From NCBI RefSeq assembly GCF_000420265.1, contig NZ_ATUP01000002.1, forward strand, positions 2,501 through 66,500: DNA of 64,000 nucleotides. The letters run 5' to 3'. The DNA comes from Oceanicaulis alexandrii DSM 11625. Its GTDB lineage: Bacteria; Pseudomonadota; Alphaproteobacteria; Caulobacterales; Maricaulaceae. The notes under the pieces were generated by a model. The model worked only from the letters and a program-made list of their open reading frames with translations. It made no database searches and had not been told where the DNA came from. Both the position numbers and the translations under genes were made by a program. This document shows positions 54,580 through 63,983 of this stretch, piece by piece; within the stretch, counting starts at the first letter, position 1; every line of letters starts with the position of its first letter.

Positions 54580-57138
54580 ATGTTGCGAGCTGTACTCGCC
54601 GCGCTCATTGTTGTCTGCTTCAGCTTGACCCATGCGGTCGGGCAAGCGACGCCCTCTACCTATGATGCTCTGATTGAAGAGGCCCAGGCCGCCATGATGG
54701 CGGATCCGGCGCAGGCTCTCGCCAAAGCCCAGGCTGCTGAAGCCCAGGCCGAAACCAACAATCGGACTGAGGGACACGCGCATTCCGTAGCGGCCGCGCT
54801 TTGGCTGCAAGGCGAAGCGCTGACCCGGCTCGGACGCGCGACTGACGCCAGTCCGGTGGTGGATCGCGCCATTTCCCTGTTGGGCGCCTCGCCGCCTCCC
54901 ACCCAGCTTTACGCCGACCTTCTGGTGGCGCGTGGACGCATCGCAAAAGACCGTGGGGATTATGCGCTGGCGCTGGATAGCATGGGGCGCGCCTATGATA
55001 TCTATCTTGAGATCGGCGCGCTGCGAAATCAGTCCATTGTGCTTCAGACCATCGGCTCGATCTATTCAGCGGGCGGGCGGTACGAGCAGGCGATCCAGCA
55101 TTTCTCCGATGCAGCCGAACGGTATGAAGATCCCATTCTGGAATTGGCCGCCTCAAACAATATGGCGAACGCCTATCGCGAAATGGGACGTTATGACGAG
55201 GCCATGATTGCGTTTCAGGCGGCGCTGCAGATCGCTGAAGCCATGGACAGCCAGGTGCTCCAGGCGCGCATCCTGAACAATCTGGGCGCTTTGCATGCCG
55301 CCAATGCAGCTTATGACGAAGCCGATGAGGTGATCGATCGGGCGTTTGCTCTGTTTGAAGGCCGTGAGGCGGGCGAATGGTCCCGGTTCCTGTATGGCGT
55401 GCGGGCGCAGACGGCGCTGGGCCGTGGTGAACTGGAAACAGCTCGCGATGATATCCAGCGCACGTTTGAAGGCGTGCCGTTGGAGGCGTCGACCCAGCCC
55501 TTCACGGACTTTCATGAAACCGCCGTCGAAATCTACACGGGTCTGGGCCAGTTCGAGCGCGCGCTGGAACATGCGCAGGCGTTCAAGCGGCTTGAAGATG
55601 CTGCGCGCGACATCGCTGCGTCCGCCAATACAGCCTTGCTGGCCGCGCAATTTGAATTCACTGAGCAAGAGTTGCAGATCAACCAGTTGCGCACGACAGG
55701 GCTGGAACAAGATCTGGCCTTGGCGACCGCCCGCAGCCGGACCCGGCTGATCGGCGCAGGGGCGGCCCTGGCCCTCATTTTTGGCGCCTTGCTGTTCAGC
55801 CTGTATCTCTACCGGGCGTCCAAAGAGCGTCAGGCGATCCTCGCAAACGCGCTTTATACCGACGCCATGACGGGGCTTCCCTCTCGCAGCGCGCTGGAGC
55901 GTGCGCTCGCAAAGGCCGAGGCGCGGGATCGTGAAGTCGCGTTGTTGGTGGTCAGCATCAATCGTCGGGACGCCCTGAACGGGGCGCTTGGTTTTGGTGC
56001 CTTCGCTGATTTGTGCGTGCAGCTGGCAGAGCGCCTGAAGACGGATGCGGCGACTGAGAAACTCGGTTTGATCGCCAACGGCGATCTGGGCGTGATCCTG
56101 GACTACGCCCCTCAGGATTCCTTGCTGGATGAAGATTATCTCGAGCAAGTGGCGATGCGTCTGCATCGGCTTGTGCAGGAGCCGTTCAAGATCGATGACA
56201 TTGACATCGATCTGACGGTGACGGTCGGCGGCATGCCCTATGAGGGGGATGATTGCATCAAGCAAGCGATGATCGCTGTGGAGCAAGCGCGTGAGACGCA
56301 TGTTGGCTTTGCGCGTTTTGACGCCAAGACGTTCGGCGACCCGTCTGAAAATCTGGCGTTGATGAGCCGCATGGCCGTGGCCATCTCCGAAGGCCATATG
56401 GACCTGCATTATCAGCCCAAGCTGAATTTACGCACAGGCCAGTTTGATGGGGCGGAAGCGCTGGCGCGCTGGCATGATCCCAAGACGGGAAACATCTCGC
56501 CCGGTCAATTCGTGCCGTTGGCGGAAGAAACCGGCCATATCTGGAGTTTGACGGAATGGGCGCTGAAACGCATCGCGCGCGATCAGCTCGCCTTGTCCAG
56601 AGCCGGTCATGATGTGGCTTTGTCGATCAATATTTCAGGGGCCTTGCTCACAGATCCCGATTTTGCCGCGCTTGCGGCCCGGATCGCGGCGCAAGCGCCG
56701 GGCCAGCTGATCTTCGAGATCACGGAAACCGCGATCGTGTACGATATGAAACGCGCCGCACACACCCTGGACCAATGGGTTCGGGCCGGCGTGAAATTGT
56801 CCATTGATGATTATGGGGTCGGTCAGTCTTCGCTGGCTTATCTGAAGGATTTGCAAGCGCATGAACTGAAGCTCGACCGCTTCTTCTTGCAAGACTTCAA
56901 TGACTCCCATCGTGATCGCTTGCTGGTCCGTTCCTCTGTGGAGATGGCCCATACCCTTGGCATGCAATGCACGGTCGAGGGCGTGGAGGATGCGGACATG
57001 TTGCCAGCGCTGCAGGGGCTCGGCGCTGATTGGGCGCAGGGCTTTGGCCTGGCGCGCCCCATGCCGGTGATGGATCTCGTTGGTTTGTTTCAGCACCAGG
57101 CGGAAGGCGACGCTCCGCTAAGCCTGTATCGCCCCTGA
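54580..57138 (+). CDS. TPR-containing membrane sensor with degenerate GGDEF and active-type EAL domain
   Basis: 852 residues. A signal peptide (MLRAVLAALIVVCFSLTHA) leads a periplasmic domain of about 350 residues built of TPR-like helical hairpins (for example YEQAIQHFSDAAERY, GRYDEAMIAFQAALQIA), then one transmembrane helix (390-411), a GGDEF-fold domain in which the signature is NGDLG (500-504) so that synthase activity is unlikely, and an EAL domain with EAL (626-628), FEITETAI, SIDDYGVG and KLDRFF. It should hydrolyse c-di-GMP in response to a periplasmic ligand bound by the TPR part. The start ATG at 54580 follows only a weak ribosome binding site. It lies between two subtilase genes. 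Confidence 0.9.
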   Translation: MLRAVLAALIVVCFSLTHAVGQATPSTYDALIEEAQAAMMADPAQALAKAQAAEAQAETNNRTEGHAHSVAAALWLQGEALTRLGRATDASPVVDRAISLLGASPPPTQLYADLLVARGRIAKDRGDYALALDSMGRAYDIYLEIGALRNQSIVLQTIGSIYSAGGRYEQAIQHFSDAAERYEDPILELAASNNMANAYREMGRYDEAMIAFQAALQIAEAMDSQVLQARILNNLGALHAANAAYDEADEVIDRAFALFEGREAGEWSRFLYGVRAQTALGRGELETARDDIQRTFEGVPLEASTQPFTDFHETAVEIYTGLGQFERALEHAQAFKRLEDAARDIAASANTALLAAQFEFTEQELQINQLRTTGLEQDLALATARSRTRLIGAGAALALIFGALLFSLYLYRASKERQAILANALYTDAMTGLPSRSALERALAKAEARDREVALLVVSINRRDALNGALGFGAFADLCVQLAERLKTDAATEKLGLIANGDLGVILDYAPQDSLLDEDYLEQVAMRLHRLVQEPFKIDDIDIDLTVTVGGMPYEGDDCIKQAMIAVEQARETHVGFARFDAKTFGDPSENLALMSRMAVAISEGHMDLHYQPKLNLRTGQFDGAEALARWHDPKTGNISPGQFVPLAEETGHIWSLTEWALKRIARDQLALSRAGHDVALSINISGALLTDPDFAALAARIAAQAPGQLIFEITETAIVYDMKRAAHTLDQWVRAGVKLSIDDYGVGQSSLAYLKDLQAHELKLDRFFLQDFNDSHRDRLLVRSSVEMAHTLGMQCTVEGVEDADMLPALQGLGADWAQGFGLARPMPVMDLVGLFQHQAEGDAPLSLYRP

Positions 57139-57362
57139 TCTGTGGGTGATGTGAACAGGCTCACGCTGTGACACGCTGTCGCTTGCAGCGCATGCGGTTC
57201 TCCTGACGCGAATTGTGTTTCGCCTGTTCTTACCAGGGTTGAACTGGCGTTTGAAAAACCCGTTAATGGCGCATTCAGGAGGCAGGGGCCTAAATAGGGG
57301 CGCCGGCAGCATGCCTGCATGCCTGCAAGCCGCAGACGAAGCTCAGGGGAGGGCGGATCACC

Positions 57363-57803
57363 ATGCGCAAACACTCAGTATCTTTGATCGTGATGGCGGC
57401 GTTAAGCGCCGCACTTGCGTCTGCTGGGGGGTGCGCCGCGCCTTCAGCCTCGGATCAGCCGGGCGCGCAAGAGCAACCCATGGCGGACCGCTCCAACTAC
57501 CTTGTCTCGCTTGAAGCCGGGGCCGGCGATATTTCGACGCCGGAAGGGGCTGAGCGCGCCCGCCAGGAGCTTGACCTGGCTCGTGATCGTGTTCTGACGG
57601 ATGTGTTCGGCGCGGATGGATACGCCGCTTCCGCTGACGGGCGTTCGGGCTTGCCCCATTATGGTCAGAGCTTCATTTCGGCCTATGCTTTCGAGATAAG
57701 GCTGACAGCTGACGAAGCTCGGCGTCTGGCTGGACATGACGCTGTTCGCACCCTTGAAGAAGATGTTCCCGCACGCCCGATGGGCGCCCGGTCAGACGGC
57801 TAG
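57363..57803 (+). CDS. I9-type peptidase inhibitor/propeptide-like lipoprotein
   Basis: 146 residues. The signal peptide ends in a lipobox-like AGGC (position 22-25), so it may be lipid-anchored. The mature domain follows the subtilisin propeptide (inhibitor I9) pattern: NYLVSLEAGAG, a helical span, SAYAFEIRLTADEARRLAGHDAVRTLEEDV, where I9 domains have FxxxLTxEEAxxLxxxPxVxxVExD. Such domains inhibit and help fold subtilases. The gene directly precedes a large S8 gene (12-base gap), and the two probably form an operon. The start follows a purine-rich ggagggcgg. Function is inferred from fold pattern and neighbour. Confidence 0.78.
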   Translation: MRKHSVSLIVMAALSAALASAGGCAAPSASDQPGAQEQPMADRSNYLVSLEAGAGDISTPEGAERARQELDLARDRVLTDVFGADGYAASADGRSGLPHYGQSFISAYAFEIRLTADEARRLAGHDAVRTLEEDVPARPMGARSDG

Positions 57804-57815
57804 AGGCACACTGGA

Positions 57816-60800
57816 ATGACCCTGCAAAAGACCCTTTTGATCACCGCTGCTCTCGGCCTTGGCGCCTGTCTGTCCAGCACTACGCCTGTCATGGCTCAAA
57901 CCGAAGCGGTTGGCGCTGCTGTTCAAGCCCTGGACGGGCCTGTCACCTCCCGCGCGGCGAGCCGGCTTCAATCCGGCGACCGGACATCGGTCATCGTGAT
58001 GCTGAATGTGTCACAGGACGAAACCGTCTTGGCGGGCGATCCGGGGTTTGCCGGTCAGATGATGCGTCAGCGGATTGACGACATGCGCCGGTCCGTCACC
58101 GGACGTGTATTTGCCCGCGCAGTTGACGAAATCAGCGAGCAAGGCGGGACTTACGGATATGAGCCGTTCGAGCTGACGCCCGGCTTCGCGATCCTGGCGA
58201 ATGCGGAAGAGCTTGCCGAGTTGCGCGCTCATCCTGATGTGGCGGGCATCTATGACAATGCTCCCGCGCGTCCGCTGACGGACACGTCGGTGCAGCAAGT
58301 CGGCGCGCCTGCGGTCTGGGCGCAAGGGTATTCGGGCGGCGGAGTCGCAGTCGCCGTGCTCGATACGGGGGTGGAGAAAGACCACCCCATGGTGGGGCCC
58401 GCCATTACAGCCAGCGCATGTTTCAATACGACTTATACAGGTGAGTCCACGTCGCTATGCCCCAGTGGGCTGGATAACGAGATTGATCTTGATTCGGCGG
58501 ATGCTGGGGATGCGTGCGTTGAAGATGATTTCGATTCTGAGAATGGCGTAGATGGTTGTTTTCACGGCACCCACGTGGCTGCGACGGCTGCAGGACGTCA
58601 GGTGAGTTTGTCGTCTGGCCGTACGGCGTCCGGCGTGGCGCGAAACGCCAGCATCATCGCAGTCAATGTGTTCAGCCGCGTCGAGCCCGAAGGCTGCGTC
58701 GAGGAAGGCGAAACGCCTGAGGGGCCCTGCGTGCGCTCTTACACCTCTGATCAGATTCAGGCTCTTGACTGGCTCTACATTAATCGCGACAGGCTGAATC
58801 TGGCTTCTGTCAATATGAGCCTGGGTGGTTCCGAAGCCAATAGCTCGCCCTGCCTTGGCCGAAGCATTGAGCCCAGCATGAATGCGCTGACCGACGCAGG
58901 CGTGGCTGTCGTCGTCGCCGCGGGCAATGACGGTTTCGGAAATGGCTTGAGCTCGCCAGCCTGCGTTCCCGCCGCCATCTCGGTCGGCGCCGTTGATGAC
59001 AACGATGATGTGCCGAGCTTCTCCAACGATGCGGATTATCTGGATCTGCTGGCGCCGGGCGTGCAAATTCTGGCCGCCTTCGGCACCGAACAGCCTACAC
59101 CGGGACAGAATTGCGTCATCAATGACGCATCGCCGAACTCTGACGGGTTCTGTCACTGGTTCTCGTCTTCAAACGGGACCTCGATGGCGACGCCCCATGT
59201 CGCCGGCGCCATCGCACTGCTTCGTGAGGCGTTTCCCAGCGCCAGCGTGGCTGATTTTCTGGAAGCGCTTCAGGTCACTGGCGAGCCGGTGATGGATGTC
59301 GCCACCCAGCGCGTTCATGCGCGTATCCAGGTCGACGCCGCGTACACCTTTTTGCGTGATGGCGCGGGCGTGGTGAATTCCGTCAGCCTGGACGAGCTCA
59401 CACGCTATGACGCGCGCAACACCAATAGTGACGTCTCTTCGTTCAACACGGCCGTGCGGGCTCTGAGCAACGCCAGTTTCCAGGCGCGCACCGTCCGTGT
59501 CATTTCCAAGCCCAGCTGGCTGACCACCGAATTCTTTTCCGGATCCGGAGCGCCGTCCGGTTCGCCGGTTTCAGCAACGGCTCTGACCTTGTCAGCGAAC
59601 GGCGCCGGGCAGTTGCGGTTGAGCATTAATGACAACGGTTTGAGTGACGCTTTCAACACCGGCGAACTGGTTCTGGGCGTGGATGGTTCCAGCACCCGTA
59701 TCCGCATGAAGGCGACGGCGTTCGTGGCCACCGCGCTGACCGCGGGTCAGGAAACTGTCCGCTTTGGACCGTTTGAATGGGTCAGCGACGTCGACCAGAG
59801 CACTTCCAGTATTTTCCGCGTCGTAGGACTGAACGCCGGCATGCCCAGCGCGATCAGCGCGGATATCGAGCGCTGGGGCGACACCGCGGGGCAGACCGTC
59901 AGCAACGCTTCGATCCGCTGTGACTTCACCATTCGCTCCAATCGCTATTCCGGCAATGAGTACATCATTGGCGGCGCTGACTTCGCCGATTGCGCCCGGT
60001 TCGATCGTGGCGATCTTTATATCGATGTGGCTGTGGACCCCGCTGATGCAGGCAGCGTGCGCATGCGCCGGTTCCTGTTCAATTCCAGCGGCGGCATTAC
60101 TGACGCCGCCTTCGATCCCTCAGGCGGTCAGGGACAGGCGACCAGCGGCGTCTCAGGCGTCCGGATCCAGTCTGTGGCGGGGCCGTCTTCGCCGAGCTTT
60201 GACAGACAGGCTTCAGATGCTGACGCATCCCAGGGTGACGCCTCGGCGCCACAAGCGACCGTTCAGGCCGAGTATGGCCCCTTCGAGTGGACGTATGACG
60301 CCAACGGCGCCTTGCGTAGCGAGTTTCGCCTGACGCCGATCCTGCAGGGTGATTCCCTGACCCTTGACGTGGCGATCGCGAACGCCTCCCAGCCGGGGTA
60401 TTCGGGGACGTATTCCGATTGCCGCCTGACCATTCGCTCGGCTCGCCGCAGCGAGAACGACTTCCTGATCCTGCCTGAAGACCTGGCCGATTGCGGATCG
60501 TTCGGGCGCGCGGATCTCAGCTTCCGGGTGACAGCGGATGACAGCCGGGTCAATTATTCGCCCGGCGATATCGACAATATGCGCATGCAACGCCTGATCC
60601 GTCAGGCCAGCGGCTCCCTGACCGATTTCCACATCGACGCTCAGACCAGCGCCGGACAGGCTCCGGTCAGCATTGGAGGCGGCGTCGGACAGGTCACCAT
60701 AGGGCCGTTTGAATGGACGGGGGACAGCACGGCGCCCACCTCCAACCAATTCCGCATCGCCGGAATCGCCAGTGGCTCGATCACCCGCATTGATGTTTCC

Positions 60801-61469
60801 ATCGCCAACGCGACGGCCAACGGTTATTCGGGAACGATGGCCGATTGTTCCTTGGCGATCCGGTCCCAGCGTGCTGGCGCGAACGATTATCTGATCCTGC
60901 GTGAAGACCTTGCCGATTGCGGTGCGTTCGGTCGGGGCGATCTGACCTTCCGTATCCAGGCTTCGCTTTCGGGTATGGAGAGCGCGGTCAAGATGCGGCG
61001 CATTGCGTTCGGCGCACAGGGCGACATCACCGATTTCGGGTTTGACGCCGAGAACGGTCTAGGCAAGAGCCCGACTGCGATCTCCGGTGGCCGCGAAGAA
61101 GTGGTGTTTGGACCATTTGAGTGGGTGGGCGACGCCCAGGCAGGCACGCAGGGCGTGTTCCGGATCACGGGCATTGATGGCGGATTGCCGGACTCCATTG
61201 AGGTGGCGATCGCCAACGCCGCGGGCGGCAATGGCCAGTTCACCGGCGCCTATTCCGATTGCTCGATCAATTTGCGGTCCAATCGGGCTGGACGGAACGA
61301 GTATGTCATCGGCGCGGTCGACTTCGCCGATTGCGGCAGCTTCAGCCGCGGCGATCTCAGCTTCCGCATCCGCGCCGATGCGGCGGTGCTGGCCAACACG
61401 GTCCGCATGCGCCGGTTCGCCGTTACAACGGCGGGCGGCCTGACCGATTTCGGCTTCGACAACGAATAG
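57816..61469 (+). CDS. large S8 subtilase with four tandem C-terminal domains
   Basis: 1217 residues. Signal sequence MTLQKTLLITAALGLGAC with a lipobox LGAC, or alternatively cleavage at VMAQ. An own I9-like prodomain follows (TSVIVMLN ... FAILANAEELAELRAHPDVAGIYDN), then the S8 domain: D183 (AVLDTGV), H250 (FHGTHVAAT), N371 (AAGNDG), S456 (NGTSMATPHVAGA). It contains several extra Cys, and an acidic Cys-rich insert at residues 205-247. From residue 650 four copies of an unrecognised domain follow, each starting with GPFEW (near 650, 820, 962 and 1098) and holding a conserved ADC...RGDL block. It is coupled to an I9 inhibitor gene 12 bases upstream and ends at a strong terminator. Confidence 0.92.
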   Translation: MTLQKTLLITAALGLGACLSSTTPVMAQTEAVGAAVQALDGPVTSRAASRLQSGDRTSVIVMLNVSQDETVLAGDPGFAGQMMRQRIDDMRRSVTGRVFARAVDEISEQGGTYGYEPFELTPGFAILANAEELAELRAHPDVAGIYDNAPARPLTDTSVQQVGAPAVWAQGYSGGGVAVAVLDTGVEKDHPMVGPAITASACFNTTYTGESTSLCPSGLDNEIDLDSADAGDACVEDDFDSENGVDGCFHGTHVAATAAGRQVSLSSGRTASGVARNASIIAVNVFSRVEPEGCVEEGETPEGPCVRSYTSDQIQALDWLYINRDRLNLASVNMSLGGSEANSSPCLGRSIEPSMNALTDAGVAVVVAAGNDGFGNGLSSPACVPAAISVGAVDDNDDVPSFSNDADYLDLLAPGVQILAAFGTEQPTPGQNCVINDASPNSDGFCHWFSSSNGTSMATPHVAGAIALLREAFPSASVADFLEALQVTGEPVMDVATQRVHARIQVDAAYTFLRDGAGVVNSVSLDELTRYDARNTNSDVSSFNTAVRALSNASFQARTVRVISKPSWLTTEFFSGSGAPSGSPVSATALTLSANGAGQLRLSINDNGLSDAFNTGELVLGVDGSSTRIRMKATAFVATALTAGQETVRFGPFEWVSDVDQSTSSIFRVVGLNAGMPSAISADIERWGDTAGQTVSNASIRCDFTIRSNRYSGNEYIIGGADFADCARFDRGDLYIDVAVDPADAGSVRMRRFLFNSSGGITDAAFDPSGGQGQATSGVSGVRIQSVAGPSSPSFDRQASDADASQGDASAPQATVQAEYGPFEWTYDANGALRSEFRLTPILQGDSLTLDVAIANASQPGYSGTYSDCRLTIRSARRSENDFLILPEDLADCGSFGRADLSFRVTADDSRVNYSPGDIDNMRMQRLIRQASGSLTDFHIDAQTSAGQAPVSIGGGVGQVTIGPFEWTGDSTAPTSNQFRIAGIASGSITRIDVSIANATANGYSGTMADCSLAIRSQRAGANDYLILREDLADCGAFGRGDLTFRIQASLSGMESAVKMRRIAFGAQGDITDFGFDAENGLGKSPTAISGGREEVVFGPFEWVGDAQAGTQGVFRITGIDGGLPDSIEVAIANAAGGNGQFTGAYSDCSINLRSNRAGRNEYVIGAVDFADCGSFSRGDLSFRIRADAAVLANTVRMRRFAVTTAGGLTDFGFDNE
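59750..61466 (+). repeat. four tandem GPFEW domains at the subtilase C-terminus
   Basis: Units begin near 59763, 60273, 60699 and 61107. Each has about 120 residues: a GPFEW opening, a hydrophobic strand (FR(V/I)xG(L/I)), IANA, a first Cys in the pattern SDC-x-(L/I)-x-IRS-x-R, D(Y/F)LIL or EYVIG, a second Cys in LADC, then SFGRGDLxFR and MRR. The two Cys per unit probably pair. Unit 1 is the most diverged. I know no domain family with this signature. Confidence 0.88.
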
Positions 61470-61498
61470 CCGAGGCGCACATCTGATTGATACAAGGA

Positions 61499-61529
61499 CG
61501 CGGCCTCCAGTCATGGAGGCCGCGTTTTT
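61499..61529 (+). terminator. terminator of the I9-subtilase operon
   Basis: cgcggcctcca (61499-61509) pairs with tggaggccgcg (61514-61524) around gtca, followed by ttttt. Confidence 0.93.
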
Positions 61530-61667
61530 GCGCCAGTTGACGCTATATCCCCTGAAACGCTCAAATATTCATGCGATAGGCGCTGATATTCATCTGTCAG
61601 TCGCGCCCCGACTTTCCAAGACTGCGCACATGACCGTACGGTTGGCGTACGCATTGAGCGGAGACGG

Positions 61668-62393
61668 ATGATGAAATTCGGCGACTATCTGAGAGCCCGA
61701 CGGGAAGACAAGGGCTGGACCCAGCCGGAGGCGGCGGCCAAGGCCGATATCGAGCAGTCTTATCTGTCCAAGCTGGAGACGGGGAAATCCTTCCCTTCGC
61801 AGGATGTGTTTGAACGGTTGGCGGCGGCCTACGGGTTTGATGCTGAGACGCTGGCGCAATCAGTTGATGCGGACAGCCTGAAGGCGTTGCGTGAGATCGG
61901 GCAGGTTCGTGCAGCCGTCATCAGTCTTCAGTCGCGTAGCGTACGACTGGCGCGCAGCTGGCTGGCGGCGGGTGTGGCCAGCGTGTTTCTGGGCGGGGCC
62001 TCTTTGGGGCTGTTCAGCCTGGCTGAGGACGACGAATACACCGTCTATCATTACACGTCGCCGGGCGTGATCGCGCCGGGTGAAGACATGAATGTCTACG
62101 CCATTCTGGATCGAACCTTGCGGTCGGACCTGGGCGAAGACCGGCCAGACGAGGCCGCCGCTCGCGCCCTTCAGGTCGCGATGATGGAACGGGCCGACCC
62201 GCAAGTGCGCGTCACACGCGACATGCACGCAAACGGCTATCTGGAGCGTGTGGAGGGCGGACAGCGGTTTTTCCGGCCTGTGGACTCTGAGCTGGTGATC
62301 ACCCCGTCGCCTTTGCGCTGGTTCCTGGCGCCGGCGATCATGTTCTTGCTGGGCGCGCTGGGCTGTTTCTTCGTCAGCTTCCGCTGGAAATAG
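61668..62393 (+). CDS. membrane-anchored XRE-family regulator
   Basis: 241 residues. The N-terminal Cro/CI-type helix-turn-helix (residues 6-62) is unmistakable: YLRARREDKGWTQPEAAAKADIEQSYLSKLETGKSFPS. A linker is followed by a transmembrane helix (about 97-119), a periplasmic domain of about 90 residues with no known signature, and a second transmembrane helix near the C-terminus (RWFLAPAIMFLLGALGCFFV). Such architecture can couple an outside signal to gene control at the membrane, as in ToxR-like proteins, though the HTH type differs. Its targets are not known; the flanking genes are candidates. Starts with ATGATG; the first is used. Confidence 0.85.
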   Translation: MMKFGDYLRARREDKGWTQPEAAAKADIEQSYLSKLETGKSFPSQDVFERLAAAYGFDAETLAQSVDADSLKALREIGQVRAAVISLQSRSVRLARSWLAAGVASVFLGGASLGLFSLAEDDEYTVYHYTSPGVIAPGEDMNVYAILDRTLRSDLGEDRPDEAAARALQVAMMERADPQVRVTRDMHANGYLERVEGGQRFFRPVDSELVITPSPLRWFLAPAIMFLLGALGCFFVSFRWK

Positions 62394-62440
62394 CCAAGCT
62401 CTGTTTCGTCTCTGACATCATGAAAAGTATGGAGGTCGCC

Positions 62441-63970
62441 ATGTCCTTTTGGAAATGGCTGGGAGTGGCGTGTGCCTTGTTTGGCGCTGCGCCGTGTTGG
62501 TCTGCGCCCTATGCTCCTGCGCCCTTGTCGGCGCGGATCGAGGCGTATGTGCAAGCGTCCATGGCCGAGGGCGCAACGCCCGGCATTGTGTGGGTCTATC
62601 AGGGCGGCGTGCCGGTCTATCAGGGCTCTCATGGCGCCTCGGACCGGCGCTCCGGCGCTTCGTTTCACGAAGACGCGCTGTTCGACATTGGGTCCATGAC
62701 CAAGCAATTCACGTCGGCGGCCGTACTGCGTCTGGCCGAGGAGGGCGTGTTGGCGCTTGATGATCCGCTGGAGCGTTTCTTTCCAGAGGCGCCTGAGGAC
62801 AAGACAGGCATTACGATCCATCAGCTGCTGACCCATAGTTCGGGGCTGTCAGACGAAAACGGGGCTTTCGACGGGCGCGATTCAGACCCTTACAAATCTG
62901 AAGCAGAGTTCCTGGCGTCCCTTTGGGCCAGCCCGCTCAACCGGTCGCCGGGCAGCGGCTATGAGTATTCGAACGCCGGCTATTCCCTGCTCGCGATCGT
63001 GATTGAGCGCGCCACAGGGGAGGGCTATGAAACCGCCCTGCGCCGGTTGGTTCTGGAGCCAGCGGGGCTGACGCAGACGGGCTATCGCTTGATGGACTGG
63101 TCTGTCCAAACCGCAGCGCGCGGATATGACGATTTTCATGCCGATCCTGACCGTGCAGATCGAGGTTTGTTTTATCTCGAACGCTGGCGGACCGAGCCCG
63201 TTTCCTATCGGCTGCTGGGCAATGGCGGGCTTCACTCAACCCCCGCCGATATGCTGCGCTGGATGACGGCGCTTCACGCGGGCGACGTGCTGAACGCGGA
63301 CTCGCTCGCCTTGTTGCAGGCGCCTTTGGTGGCGCTTGATGATCCCTATCCGCCGACCTTCACGCATTACAGCTATGGCTGGGGCGTGGGGCGGCGGCCG
63401 TCAGGCGAGCCCTGGATCAGCCATTCAGGCAGTAATGGCGTCTTCTTCGTCAGTGTGCAGTACGGGCCGCGCACGGACACTTTGATCCTTCACATGACCA
63501 ACGCAGCGCGCGGTACTGTCGGCCGCATGGGGTATGAGGTCGCGCGCATGATGGATGATCCGCGTTATGAGCCTGATCCCGTGCATGGCGGGCCAGTGCG
63601 GCTGGTTCAGACTTTCATGGCCGACCACACGCCTGAACATATTGACCTCTTGCCCGCCTATCTGGCGGCGCGATCGGGCGATCCTGTTCCAGCTGCCTGG
63701 GTGCTGAACCGGACGGGCTTGCATCAGATCGAGCAGGGCCATGCGGCATGGGGGCTGGCTCTTCTGGAGCTCAACGCCGCGCTTCATTCCGATGAGGGCA
63801 ATTTGCAGGACAGCCTGGCTTACGCCTATGAGCAGACCGGACGGCTTGAGCGGGCGCGCCGGCATTACCGGCAGGCTTTGACCTTGGGTCAGAGCGCTGA
63901 GGACTGCTATTGGTGTTCCAACGCTCAGGCGGCGCTGGACCGGTTGGTGCAAGTCGCTTCGTCAGAATGA
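62441..63970 (+). CDS. exported serine beta-lactamase/D-Ala-carboxypeptidase-like hydrolase
   Basis: 509 residues with a signal peptide (MSFWKWLGVACALFGAAPCWSA). The active site of the class C beta-lactamase fold is present: S85-x-x-K88 (GSMTKQF), Y176-S-N178 (YEYSNAGYSLL), and H328-S-G (SHSGSNG) instead of KTG. HSG is characteristic of the esterase/carboxypeptidase-like branch (beta-lactamase-like family C). The C-terminal 130 residues are helical with TPR-like character (LARRHYRQALTLGQ). It is probably not a resistance determinant but a periplasmic peptidase or esterase. ATG at 62441 is preferred since ggaggtcgcc lies directly before it. An 18-nucleotide start of a next gene follows. Confidence 0.88.
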   Translation: MSFWKWLGVACALFGAAPCWSAPYAPAPLSARIEAYVQASMAEGATPGIVWVYQGGVPVYQGSHGASDRRSGASFHEDALFDIGSMTKQFTSAAVLRLAEEGVLALDDPLERFFPEAPEDKTGITIHQLLTHSSGLSDENGAFDGRDSDPYKSEAEFLASLWASPLNRSPGSGYEYSNAGYSLLAIVIERATGEGYETALRRLVLEPAGLTQTGYRLMDWSVQTAARGYDDFHADPDRADRGLFYLERWRTEPVSYRLLGNGGLHSTPADMLRWMTALHAGDVLNADSLALLQAPLVALDDPYPPTFTHYSYGWGVGRRPSGEPWISHSGSNGVFFVSVQYGPRTDTLILHMTNAARGTVGRMGYEVARMMDDPRYEPDPVHGGPVRLVQTFMADHTPEHIDLLPAYLAARSGDPVPAAWVLNRTGLHQIEQGHAAWGLALLELNAALHSDEGNLQDSLAYAYEQTGRLERARRHYRQALTLGQSAEDCYWCSNAQAALDRLVQVASSE

Positions 63971-63983
63971 AAAGGGACGCTTC

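Noticed and set aside
62441-63970. Antibiotic resistance beta-lactamase
   Set aside because: The HSG motif and length fit carboxypeptidase- or esterase-like members, and the active-site context is not that of class A or C resistance enzymes.
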